DNA from: Pycnopodia helianthoides
Taxonomy: Eukaryota > Echinodermata > Asteroidea > Forcipulatida > Asteriidae
Length of the DNA stretch: 64,000 bases
Direction: 5' to 3'
Assembly: GCA_032158295.1 (NCBI GenBank)
Contig: CM063255.1
Coordinates: forward strand, 6,415,501-6,479,500
Under the pieces are notes generated by a model. That model worked only from the letters and a program-made list of their open reading frames with translations, had not been told where the DNA came from and made no database searches. The position numbers and the translations under genes are program-made. This document shows positions 14,201 through 24,359 of the stretch, piece after piece. Numbering within the stretch: the stretch's first letter is position 1; each line of letters opens with the position of its first letter.

Positions 14201-17200
14201 GCCTCAGCGATGACGAAACGCCTGGCATGCTTACCGCGCGATTCAAAAGCGAATGAATAGATGGTGTGCTGAATGACACAAATAGTCCCCCCCAAAACAA
14301 CGTTAGTGAAGACAGTCCTACACTGGGCTATGAGACATAACATAAGGCTTGTTTTGGTCAAATCGAGTTGCAATGTAGAAAAATGGGGAGGGGGTGCTTG
14401 TATATGTTAGTACTTTACTAATGTGAGACTTTAGAAAATGCTCTCTGGAGTATTCTAAGAAGTAGTTTTTTCAGAATAATGGCACATTTTGTGCATTCTC
14501 AGCCAATACGATTTATCTGTTGATGAAGTATGGTTTGAAAAGCATTTTTTTGTCTCTCTTGACTGTCACGCTCTTTCTTACAAACAAATTTGTGGTTGGA
14601 AAAAAAGAGAAGCGTGCAAACACGTTTCGTGAATTATTTAACGACGGTGGAGACTATAAAACATCTTTACAAACCTTTGTAAATCTGACCGTCTAGACCG
14701 ACGTAGAGTTAAAATACCACGTCACATGTACCCGTCTGCAATAGGTATCCTGCTTCTTTTCGCTCAGCATAAAATTGTTTGGTAAAATCTGCCGCTTAAA
14801 GGCACTGGGCACTATTGGTAATTACTCAAAATAATTGTTAGCATAAAAACTTACTTGGTAACGAGCAATGGAGAGCTGTTGATAGTATAAAACATTGTGA
14901 GAAACGGCTCCCTCTGAAGTAACGGAGTTTTTTAGAAAGAAGTAATTTCTCAGAAAAATATTTGAATTGATTTTGAGACCTCACGCGTGAGGTCTCAAAA
15001 TCAAGCACTTCATAGCGGGCTGTAACGCCTGGGGCCCCGTACGCCTGCCCACTCCATGACTCTGCGGTGTTCACTGCCAGCGAGCTGGGGGGCACGGGGC
15101 ATTATGGCCCGCCGAGCTGCGTGGGCTCGTCACACCAGACGGCCCCGAGCTCGGGGGTAGGGCGGGTAAAGCGTGCGGGTCGGTAACAATTGACCGTGGC
15201 TTTTTATTACCTCGCCCCCTCTTGGGCTTACTCAAGTAAAATACTAATCTTTACATACTTTTGAGATTAAGTGTTCTGTTCGTCTATTTTTTAACTTGGC
15301 TTGTATTTACTTGAACGCTTTCTTGGTTGTATTTGATTATAAATAATTCGTAACATTAAGCACTTTCACAATTAGAGCAAGGAACAGCCCAAATACTGAC
15401 CGTAATCTCTGCCAAATACTGTCCGTAATCTGCCAAATACTGTCCGTGTGCATGCAAACGTGCAGCAGCATGGCGCGCGCCCGGACACTATTTGTTGGGC
15501 GGACAATATTTGTCACGTAATACATGCCAAATAGTGTCCGGGGTCACTGCGCATGCTCAGCGGACACTTATTGCCAGCGGACAGTTTTTGTCATGACACC
15601 GGAACCACCCTTGCGTTTAGCTGTCCCACCGATGATGGCCGGAGGGGGAGACCGGACCTGGTACTCCCCCTGCCGACCGGTGGGGCTGCCAGTGCCCTCA
15701 GCCGACTGTGGCTGTGAGTGCTGGCTGGGGGAAGAATTGGGAAACGGCGCAGCGTCTCACGCATCAACCCCCCGAGGGCAACGAGCTGTCCCGATGGGGT
15801 ACAAATTCCCTCGGTTCCGACAGCTGAAGCTCTCGCCAAACGTTTCATGATATAATCAAATTACTTCACACAACTCAACAAAACACTCTACAATCACAGT
15901 ATAAAACACGTTCTTTATTTTTATTGACTCTCTTGCGAAAATACAGGTAATTTAAGTGTAAAAGGCGGGGACCAAAATAACACGTCTTACCACTTTCTAC
16001 CGTTAAGAGAAAAGAGGACGTTCACGGGTCACGCATGCGCGGGCTCTATGGGGTGGCCCCTGAAGGGCGCTATTGGCAAACTCTTAGCGATTATACCTGC
16101 CGGTCTAGGAAATATGCAAATGTAGTAATTCGCTCTACAGGTAATGTATGAGCGAAGTAGACTCCACTATTGGAACAAACCCAGAAGTCAATTAGTCTGA
16201 CTCAGTGACGAAGTTCAAGAAACTGTTGAAGCCTGAACTGTTCAGAGCTCATTCATTTTGTTTATTAATGAGTCGTCTTTTGTCCAGCACCTTGAACTAT
16301 TTTTGTCTAGGATTTGTGCGCTTTATAAGAACTCTGTATTATTAGTATTATTATTATTATCTCGGAAATCAAAGATGCAGTGTTCGGATTTAGTTTATTT
16401 TGACAACGTATCTCTGCTTGTTGTCCGTGTTATCTTTTTTATATATTTTTTTAATATACATGAAAATAAATCCCTGAATTTCCAACGTACTTTTTACGCC
16501 AAACCGTCGTAAGCCTAATGTTGCAGATCTGCAATTCACAGATCAAACAAAACGAAGCACAAGCCGCACGACAAGCTGCAAAAGAAGCCGGACAAGCCGT
16601 AGTAACAGCCAAACAAGTCGCACGACAAGCAGAACAAGCCGCACGACAAGCCGAAGAAAAAACTGCACAAACAAAGATGTTAAATTTTAAAGTTCAGAAA
16701 CAGATGTATTATGAATGCTTTTATAATAATAGTCTCTTCTCTATGGATATTTTTTTTAAAAGAGTCAGAGTAGTTCAATTATTCGAAACAGGAATTTAAA
16801 CAAAATTCGGTCTGCGTTACATGCTTCGCGGCACTTGTCGAGTGAATTCCTGCCGTGTGTGTGTGTGTTATGTACAGAGCCCCTAAAGGGACAGGTAAAA
16901 AACAAATTGAAAAGGTTAAACAAAAATCCAATATTATTTCGTTCCCTCGAATTAGTATTTCGTTCCTTCGAAATATTAGTTCGTTCCCACGAAATAGTAT
17001 TTCGTTCCCTCGAAATCATTTCGTTACCACGGAATATTAATTCGTTCCCTCGAAATGTTAACTCGAGGGAACGAAATAACATTTCGAGGGATAATAATAT
17101 TCCGTTCCCTCGAAATAATTAAGCGGCTACGGAGGCCTTGATATGCCATTAATTTCCAAGTATCATTACGAGATCACCGTTAAACTAACAGCATTTTAAT

Positions 17201-20200
17201 TTGTTCTATGTTTGTATGTTTTGTTGTTGTTGTTGATTGTTTGTTTTTTCTTCGGGGGGTTCAGGTTGTTTTCTTAATAATGGAATTTAAGTTTTATTAT
17301 AGTCTCAGGTAGAGTGAGAAGTAAAGGGTTAATAATGAAATTATTTTAAGGCTTAAGTTTTCAGCGTACAAAGACAAAAACTGTATAACAATCTAATAGG
17401 GTTAAAGACAAGATGAATTCCTGGAAACAAAAGGGCTGTCAAACATTCTGCCGGCCGTTGTAGTATTTGCTTCGCTTAGTTATGAAAGTCATTGAAGTAA
17501 AACCTGATGTAGTTGTAAGAGAATTTGGAAATTACACACTAACATAATGGCTTTAATATTCCAGAAATGCTCTTGGCATATCAAGGACTCCGTACCAGCT
17601 AAATTATTTCGTTCGAACGAAATAAATATATTTCGTTCCCTCGAAATACTATTTCGTTCCCACAAAATGTTATTTCGTTCCCTCGAAATAATAGTTCGAG
17701 GGAACGAAATAATATTTCGAGGGAACGAAATAACATTTCGAGGGAACGAAATAACATTTCGAGGGAACGAAATGATTTCGAGGGAACAAAATAGTATTTC
17801 GATGTAACGAAATACTATTTCGAGGGAACGAAATAATATTTCGAGGGAACGAAATATTATTATTTTTTTTACTTTTTCATTTTTTTTTACCTGTCCCCTT
17901 AGGGGCTCCGTAGTTATGCCTAGGGTTGAATGCTTGACGTGTAGAGCGATGCACAAAAAATCAAGCCGAGCTGCGGAATCGCCTCGCCTCTCAAACAACG
18001 AAAATCCCCAAAACATAAATCCGTTGTAAATTGGCTTGCTGATCAATGCCTGTTGGATCGTCCTTTAAAGAGTCAAATTTACGGCCGTATTGATTGCAAA
18101 TGATGAAGTTTGGCGGTGTATTTGCGTTAGCTAAGTGCATTAATATAGGCAGGTCCAAACTACTTAGCCGCCGGTGATGTCATGAGTCCTTCGTCGCGGG
18201 GTTTGTTTGACCTTGCGTTTTCAGATTTTGGGCTGGGAGTATTTCGATGAAAACACATTATTACAATGTTTTAGCGTGAGGTAAAGGGCTCATTCTAATT
18301 TTTTCTAATTACTGGGGACCCCATCTATTGGAAAAATATAAAAACTATATATTTCAGAGCATCCTGTAACCGCTCTTTAATTTCGCTGGTAACGTATTTG
18401 TTGGGAGAAGTGCAAACTTTCTGATCTATAAGCGGGAGAACCGAGGCGGGAAAAGTACCAATCATTTAAGTCGAAGCTCCGTATGTGACTAATTTGTGAA
18501 AAATCTTCAGACTAGGCAAAAAATAGTTAAAACTCTAAGTTGTGACTAAACCGTCTTAGTCGAAACCAAATTCTAGTTAGGGGCCAAAGCGCTGACTATT
18601 AATGGCTAGTCACTGCAAAATAAAAACCAGTCCATCATAAAGTGTATTAGTCAAAGACTCGGGACTAGGCAAACTTGGTCATTTTGACCAATTAGCATGA
18701 ATGACGAACTAATTTGTGTAGTGCTATTGAATACAATCATCGGCCTGCATAATGCTGCATTACGATTCCCTCTCGTTTTTCTCTCCCAATTTAGTTGAAA
18801 GGGGATTTAAAGAGTAATGAAGAACAAACACAAACTGCAAAAAGAAGTGGCGAACAGCGCAACACAACTGCTGACGGAAACTCCGACGTAATTAAATCTG
18901 CAGAAGAGAGAACAACCTGCAGCAAGCTACCCACTTACCATGATTTTACTTTAATAAAGAAGAAAGACTTTCTCAAATCATTTAAATGGATGTTGGAGCA
19001 AGCCAAAGCACAGGGCATCGATGTAGTTGGTCAAACTTTCAAATTTGCCAACTTTGCTGCCGCCATTTTAGACTGTCACGGTGGATGTCTGTCCATTGAC
19101 GATTTAGACGTTCAATTGTGCGTTCCTCCTGGCGCAATACCTGAAGGACAAACGCAACGAGTCTACATTTTCGTCACAGGTACCTCTTCAGTTGACAAGC
19201 ATAGTTTCTCAACTCCGGTCGTCCATTGTGGATCGCCAGACCATGTCTTCAACAAAGATGTCGTCTTGACTATGCCCCACTGTGTAAAGAACGCAACTTC
19301 CTGCAAGTTTTCTTTGTCTAAGTTGTCTTCGGGTGGTTCCTGTGATGAGCTTCGTGAAGGTTTGGACGTGATCACGGTTGTCGACGATAATTCCATAACG
19401 TTTTCAGTTAAACATTTCTGTGGGTATGCGGCTACAGCTTCGCCTATGGACGGAACCATCTTGGAGAAGTCTATGGTTGCGTGCGTTTTCATCCGCGAAT
19501 ACTCTGATGACGAAGTAGAACTTCGTCTTCAACTAGTTGATGACGTCAAAGTAAATGTTTATGTGAGTTACTTTAGAGTAAAAAAATTAACATTCCGTTG
19601 TAAGTTTTGCCGGAATTGCTGTTGCTGTATTCACCGACCAGCAACTGGTTTTGTTTCAAAGTTTTATGGTGTGAGTTCATATATAAGTTGTAAAAAAAAT
19701 AAGAAGAAGAAAACCAAAAAACATAAAACTTTTTTTGTACACAGTTTCAGCGAAGACCTGTAGAGAGTAGGGGATCTATCACCCATACATATTAATTTGT
19801 TGCCACTTTCAAACACAATGATTTTCTTCTAATAGGGAAATTGATCTTTTGTTTTTTGAAAAAGTTAATCAGGCTACTCTTATCTTCTTTTTCAGTAAAC
19901 ACAAGGTACGTCAAAAAATATTTTTTTGTCCGTAATTTTGTGCATATTCACATCATCAGGCTTACTCGACTACTGAGAGCAAAATAAGCAGCGGTGATTT
20001 TTGTCTTCAAATGCTCAACTTTGACAATATTTCAGATTTCTATGCAGGATTGGTACTAATATGAACTTGCTAATCGCTGAGCTTTCAGATCGAATCTAGT
20101 CATATCTTTTCCGATGATGACCAAACCTGTACTTTGTCTTTACAGGAAGTGAACAGAAAGGAGGAAGGGTTAGGGTTTCATTCGGCAGACACGGAAAATC

Positions 20201-21639
20201 TACTGATTGTTCGGAAGAACGACCGAGCCGTTGTGGCGACAATCTCAAACTGCATCGAGAACTGGAAAATCTCTGAACCGGAATCTTGCAAACGGGTAAG
20301 AAAACCAAATGTTGTTTCCGTTCTTGAATCGTACATTGGGTCATCATTTTGTAGTAAAATCTTTTTTTTTTTTTTTTTTTTTTTTTATCTGGTAGGAAAT
20401 CCCCCTCGGAGTGTTATGGCGAGAAACCATGGCATCCTGTGCTCAAGTTTATCCTTCCGTGATTTTTGTTGTTAAACGATTCTCAGGCTCAAAGACAGTT
20501 TCCTTCAGAGCTCACTTGACAGTCTATCAACAAGGCAGTGAGAGTCGCGATCATAGAGTGACCTTCTTAGTAGACGCAACGAAAGTGGGTAAAACTAACA
20601 TGTTTCAACAATTAAATAATAAAGCATAACATTCATTGTCTAATGGACAAGTACAGTGTTGGTAATTACTAACAAGTGATTAGTTAAATCTCAGTGCATT
20701 CTGATTTAAAAGATTCATGCAAATATCAATTCTCCAGTGAAATATTTTCGTCATAAATTTTACTATTCTTATTAGACGAGCAAAAACCGTTTGATGACCA
20801 CAAAAGTAAGAACGTTTTCTTGTTTCCATTGCAAAGATTAAAAAGAATGCTGTGACAGAATGTTAAATTAGGGCGATAGCATTTGAAGACCCCATTAATC
20901 ACAGCGATTATTCATTGTTTCGATTGCAGTCGCGCGATCGAAATACGCCCCCATAGTCATACACAAATCCTTGAAAAAACATCGCTTTTTCGCCAAAACA
21001 GTTATGACCACTAGGGCCAACTAATGTAATAATACTTCACAGGTTTGTTGTAGGCCTTTGTTGTGGTTGAAAACTAGAGGATGGGAATTATTTGTGTCTT
21101 TAAAAAAAACTGCCAGTATTGATAAGGATGGTTGTTTTTTCTATAATGTACCAGCGTGGTTCATTCATTGTTGTCCATTCACTACCAACTTGAAGTTGAC
21201 AGCTCACTTTTTCACTAAAAATCAACAGGTACGTCGTCTGCCACTGGTATTGGATCTATACACACAAATTACATTGATGCAGCAGATATTATTGGACCTA
21301 ATGCTGACGTTGCCGGTACAAATCTTCAAATTAAGATCAAGACCCATCTTCAAGGAACTTTGCGTTCTGTTGGATAAGCCCAATCCTTTGGGCAAAGACT
21401 GGCGCAAACTCCTAAACCTACTGTTTAAGACAGACAGCGGTGGCTGCTCAGAAAGCATCGACAGCATCAGTGATAGATCAGGACGTGAACGAAGAAGTCC
21501 CACAGAAATCGTCGTGGAAATATTCGTTTGTAAAGAGTCTGATAAGACAGAAGAGGAAATAATCGAAACGCTGAAGCGCGCCCTCTTTGCTGTGGGTCGG
21601 GAAGATGTTAAACAGTTTGCCCATCGATTTGATAATTAA
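11233..21639 (+). CDS. ZU5-UPA-death domain protein, UNC5C-like (whole gene, 7-8 exons)
   Basis: Exons are 11233-11253, 11691-11729, 12278-12331, (16542-16676, doubtful), 18795-19550, 20146-20295, 20396-20584 and 21229-21639. Every confident exon is a multiple of three with phase 0 borders, so they join without a frame change to about 539 residues without the doubtful exon. Domain order: MGNGAAR start, short Gln/Ala/Arg helical segment, ZU5, UPA, death domain to the stop. Known of the family: UNC5 receptors, UNC5C-like, PIDD and ankyrins share ZU5-UPA-death; UNC5C-like lacks the netrin-binding ectodomain and signals towards NF-kB/JNK. No signal peptide or membrane segment is visible here, so I infer a cytoplasmic adaptor, possibly membrane-tethered by N-myristoylation of Gly2. 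A possible polyadenylation signal lies at 22545-22550. The domain call is strong; the 5' exons rest on splice sites and phase only. Confidence 0.75.
11691..11729 (+). CDS. Short helical exon, copy 1 (13 codons)
   Basis: Acceptor TATTGACAG and donor GTAAGTTTTG flank 39 nt encoding RRESSIVQHMANM. Flanking intron sequence on both sides is shared with the exons at 12278 and 16542, so the three are duplicates of one ancestral exon unit. Confidence 0.5.
11978..12610 (+). repeat. Tandem exon-bearing unit (second of three)
   Basis: Begins CCACTATTGGAAGAAAC..., includes a TCTGACTCAGTGACGAA.TTCAAGAAACTG block, the CCGTCGTAAGCCTAATGTTGC intron end, the helical exon 12278-12331 and the GTAAGTTTTGAAGTTCAG intron start. 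The same order recurs at 16163-16795, and part of it around exon 11691-11729. Confidence 0.7.
12278..12331 (+). CDS. Short helical exon, copy 2 (18 codons)
   Basis: Acceptor AATTGACAG and donor GTAAGTTTTG flank 54 nt encoding GAQMQAERDAQEARKRQL, a charged amphipathic helix with no proline. Phase 0 at both ends. The upstream intron motif CCGTCGTAAGCCTAATGTTGC is shared with copies 1 and 3. Confidence 0.55.
12640..12832 (+). repeat. LINE or SINE 3' tail
   Basis: Ends GGCGCTATATAAATGGTTTT followed by a (TTA)n microsatellite, the usual 3' end of several non-LTR elements and their SINEs. No coding part remains. A similar (TTA)n tail lies at 16338-16361. Confidence 0.5.
13267..13942. repeat. Long inverted repeat, arms about 215 bp
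   Basis: Left arm 13267-13483 and right arm 13730-13942 are reverse complements with scattered mismatches (CACTTGAGTGGCTTAAGGTC near the inner end of the left arm). The spacer is about 245 bp. Lies in an intron of the ZU5-death gene. Confidence 0.75.
14798..15008 (+). mobile_element. Truncated copy of the AAAGGCACTGG element
   Basis: Begins TAAAGGCACTGGGCACTATT and follows the 58887-59276 copy for about 210 bp, including the palindrome GACCTCACGCGTGAGGTC, then breaks off into GC-rich sequence. Confidence 0.75.
15000..15860. other. CpG- and GC-rich island inside an intron
   Basis: Strikingly GC-rich compared with the rest of the intron, especially 15010-15220 and 15590-15830. Long frames are open on both strands. 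On the minus strand a polypyrimidine tract and CCCCCAG near 15735 precede a frame with GEYQVRSPPPAIIGGTAKRK, but no partner exon was found. It could be a promoter, an inserted fragment or a hidden gene. Confidence 0.4.
16163..16795 (+). repeat. Tandem exon-bearing unit (third of three)
   Basis: Same block order as 11978-12610, ending in the conserved TTATAATAATAGTCTCTTCTCT intron segment. Carries the longest helical exon and a mutated donor. Confidence 0.7.
16542..16676 (+). CDS. Ala/Gln-rich helical exon, copy 3 (doubtful, donor degraded)
   Basis: After acceptor AATTCACAG the sequence encodes about 45 residues of strict Ala/Gln/Arg/Lys/Glu composition with an internal repeat (ARQAEQAARQAEE), a predicted continuous alpha helix. 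The position matching the GTAAGTTTTG donor of copies 1 and 2 reads ATGTTAAATTTT. Using the GT at 16679 would shift the frame and meet a stop at once in the ZU5 exon. The exon may be spliced by a weak in-frame donor such as GTTCAG at 16692, be skipped, or be decaying. It is the longest copy, apparently lengthened by repeats of a short GCACGACAAGC motif. Confidence 0.4.
16868..17140. repeat. Palindromic array, TTTCGTTCCCTCGAAAT units (left)
   Basis: About ten copies of an 18-22 bp unit around ATTTCG and TTCCCTCGAAAT, some inverted. The left border ACAGAGCCCCTAAAGGGACA matches the reverse complement of the border at 17884-17915. Confidence 0.8.
17605..17915. repeat. Palindromic array (right, inverted relative to 16868-17140)
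   Basis: About fourteen units, most of them reading TTTCGAGGGAACGAAAT, a change of orientation near 17698, and the border ACCTGTCCCCTTAGGGGCTC. The two arrays form a kilobase-scale inverted pair. Confidence 0.8.
18795..19550 (+). CDS. ZU5 domain exon with start of UPA
   Basis: Starts after acceptor CCAATTTAG at TTG, which is a splice border and not an initiation codon. It encodes 252 residues: a hydrophilic linker (1-50), a Lys-rich helical stretch (about 52-75), then a ZU5 fold from about 88 to 185 with the signature PPGAIPEG at 111-118 and the strand RVYIFVTG just after. From about 208 (GYAATASP) the UPA domain begins. The donor GTAAATG after Lys252 is preferred over GTGAGT fourteen bases later, because joining VK to the next exon's EVNRKE reproduces the UNC5-type pattern KEV..LE. 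Both donors keep the frame. Confidence 0.85.
20146..20295 (+). CDS. UPA domain exon, part 2
   Basis: Exactly 50 codons between acceptor TTTACAG and donor GTAAGA, phase 0. The sequence EVNRKEEGLGFHSADTEN.. and the segment ending NWKISEPESCKR follow the UPA pattern of UNC5/PIDD proteins, where a short helix is followed by paired strands and a Trp-containing turn. Confidence 0.8.
20396..20584 (+). CDS. UPA domain exon, part 3
   Basis: Sixty-three codons after a polypyrimidine tract and acceptor GGTAG, ending at donor GTGGGT, phase 0. EIPLGVLWRE and the closing strands SFRAHLTVYQQG..RVTFLVD correspond to the end of UPA, where UNC5 has IPFYHVW and a final beta strand. The tract just upstream is about 27 T residues. 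Confidence 0.8.
21229..21639 (+). CDS. Death domain exon and stop
   Basis: Acceptor AATCAACAG, then 136 codons to TAA. After a hydrophobic leader comes a death domain: helix 1 region IFKELCVLLDKPN, then the diagnostic LGKDWRKLL (the conserved DW..LA core), a Ser/Gly-rich loop, TEIVVEIFVC, and the final helices EEEIIETLKRALFAVGREDV. The first about 45 codons are also open in another frame, but only this frame matches phase and domain. Confidence 0.8.
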   Translation, partial: VRRLPLVLDLYTQITLMQQILLDLMLTLPVQIFKLRSRPIFKELCVLLDKPNPLGKDWRKLLNLLFKTDSGGCSESIDSISDRSGRERRSPTEIVVEIFVCKESDKTEEEIIETLKRALFAVGREDVKQFAHRFDN

Positions 21640-22639
21640 AGGCCAGGGTGAAATTAATTTTTGGACGGCATTTTTTAACGGCCGGCAACCATGTCAAGTC
21701 TACTGTTCATGGCACGGGAAAAAATCTCTGGGGTGGATGCCAAGCTTAGTTTTGCATTTTAAGGTAATTTTTAGGTAATTTAATAATGTAAAAGATTAGT
21801 ATTTTCAAAATTTATATAAATCTTATCCCCATTTGATAAATCTATCCAATAACATATATTGTTAACTTCATGTTAATATACCAAACCTATGAAATTAAAG
21901 GATAAACTTTCATCTTTTACACAAATGTATACTAGCAAAATGAGACTTAAAAGTATAATTCTCTCGAAAAGTGCATATCTTGAGTTCACCAAAGTTGTTT
22001 GCACTCCCTATCCCAACAGTGTTTGTTTAAAACAACTCTTTTTTAAGGTAACTATCCCGGGCAGTTTTTAATCCAAAACAAAATTCATATCACACCTTCA
22101 TAGATGGTGAAATGAAATTTCAGAGAAGGTATGTTATTCACGCAGTAAATTTGAACGTGTAGTGGGTTTATGGTCCTTTCTCTGTGGTTTGACAAGGTGC
22201 TCAAAAACTGTATGTCTGATATTAAAGATGATTGTACTCCCAGTCCCACCTCTCCCACTTCACTTCCACACAGAGTTGTTGACTGGTGGAAGACAGGCGC
22301 GCGATGAGAAGCCAACGGTCCCCGGGGGGGGGGAGGGGCAGGCTTGTGGGAAGATGATTTTAACAGGGAGGCGGATTATATAATTATTTGCTTACAGGGA
22401 AAACTTGTAGGCATTAACAATAGACTAAATTGCGAGCGCATATGTGCGAAGAAATTACGTTTTGGAATGCGGGCCTTTAGAGAAAACGTTTAGGTTGTAG
22501 ATGAAATCTAGGTCTTTTCAGAGACGTTTTTACCTTTATTAGAAAATAAACAGAATATTTTGGTATAAAGAGTTTATTGTTAAACTAGACTTAAATTTTT
22601 GTTGAAACAAAAACATGGTGTTCGGTCCATGGACGTATG

Positions 22640-24230
22640 GGTCAATGCATACCCGATTTCAACCGGACGTGAAGGTCAAATAGGGAACATCTGTGTGGCA
22701 AAGTTTGGGACCGCTTATAGACCTACAACATGGTGTAACATTTGTGAGTAGTGTATGTGTAAAAAGTATGAATATTTCTTAAAGTATAAAATTTGAAATT
22801 GTCAACTTCCGGTTTGAACAGGAAGTCAAGGTCAAATAGTGTAACATGTTGTGTAGTAATTGCTACATTTTTCAAGACCTCTCCGATGATGTATAGATTG
22901 AATTAATAGTTAAAGTACTTCTCAAGTTATGATTTTTTGAAGTATTAAACTTTGATTGTTCGCGCTGTTGCACGAACACCTAAAAAAAACCAGAGCTTAA
23001 GTGTTTGTACAAACAAACACTGAGGTGTTCGGCTATCAGAGGGGTCAGTGTTTAATTAAATCGATGAAAAAATTGTTGATAGCTTTTGAAATTTCACGGA
23101 AAGTACATTTATAACACAGGAAATAAATGCAAACGTTAATACTTAACTTCCGCTTTCAACCGGAAGTCAAGGTCAATTGAGGTCACACCTTGTGTAGCAT
23201 TTGTTTATTTTTGGAAGACCTCTCCGATGATGTATGGATTGTAAAAGTCCATGCACGGTTCATAAGTTATGCATTTTTCAATTTTCAAATATTAATCTTT
23301 ATTTTAATTTAATTGAACACATGATGACGTCAATATGACGCCAAGAAAGCGGGGTCTTCTACAGGTGTAGTCTTTTGTTATCTGGCAAAAATGACCACAT
23401 TTGGATTTGACCAACACAGCCCATACAGCCTTGCTCTATGCATAGCCTTATGCCAAATGGACTTTGCCCCCCTGTGATCAGTAGAGCGGAACAGCCAGCC
23501 ACAGTGCTTTAGCACTATACACAGTTTAAACGCGGTTAATCACACTCGTGGGCTTTAACGTCTGATTTCGACCGGAAGTTAAGGTCAAATTGATATTATC
23601 TCTGTGCAAGAGTTTGAGAAAGCTGAAGGACCTACAACCTGATGTAAACATTGTGACTAAAGTAAAAGTAGTTTTTGAGATATGAATTTTTGATTTGAAC
23701 CGGAAGTTAAGGACAAATGGGGTCAAGTTTTGTGTAGGGTTTGTTGAACTTTTTACGACCTGTCCGATGACGTGTCGATTGTAAAAATCGAACATGCGGT
23801 TCACAAGTTATGATTTTTTACAAATATTAAACTTTGATTTATTGTAATTCCAAACCTGATGACGTCATCATGACATCATCAAGTTTGTGTTGTTTTGATA
23901 TTGAGGTTCAAATGTCTGATGAGTTTCAATGTTCAATTCAATTTCAATCTTGAGTTATGCCGTAAATAAGCCCGAAAGTGATGTTTTGCAAGAAAAAACC
24001 CAGAGGCAAACTTCGACCCAGGGTAACGACCCGGAAGTAAAGGTCATACGATTTTGGTGTTAACTTTATAAAGATTGCCCGTGTCTAGATCTATAATATG
24101 CCCAAATATGAAAACTGTGGCTATAATATTCAGAGACATTCAGGCATTGGCATGACGTCACTTTTTGAACCTATAATTGCTTGTAATCTGACACCCGATG
24201 ACGTCATCATGACGCCACAACTTCTGTATC
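22640..24230. repeat. Diverged CCGGAAGT..AAGGTCA family, several copies
   Basis: At least five blocks of the form CCGGAAGTNAAGGTCAAATNG followed by GTGTAG..TTGT and GACCTCTCCGATGATGTAT. Interspersed GATGACGTCA words. Same family as 2125-3010. Confidence 0.55.
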
Positions 24231-24359
24231 ATCTGCTAGTTGCAATCTACCTACATGTAAAGTTTCAAGTTGATATAGGCCCCGCAACTATGCGTTTTTG
24301 TGGACAAAGCCCACTGAGAAGAAGAAAAACTAAAAAAAACTTTAAAAAAACGAACAAAA

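Noticed and set aside
15524..15850. 108-codon plus-strand and 85-codon minus-strand frames
   Set aside because: Both follow from GC-rich composition; neither resembles a known protein, so I report the island rather than a gene.
16765..17122. Frames repeating SFPRN / FRSLE / RGNE
   Set aside because: Translations of the palindromic TTTCGTTCCCTCGAAAT array; the same holds for 17489-18046.
18795..18797. TTG as a start codon for the ZU5 exon
   Set aside because: It follows directly on an AG acceptor; this is an exon border in a spliced gene.
19163..19492. 109-codon minus-strand frame opposite the ZU5 exon
   Set aside because: Antisense shadow of a clear ZU5 domain.
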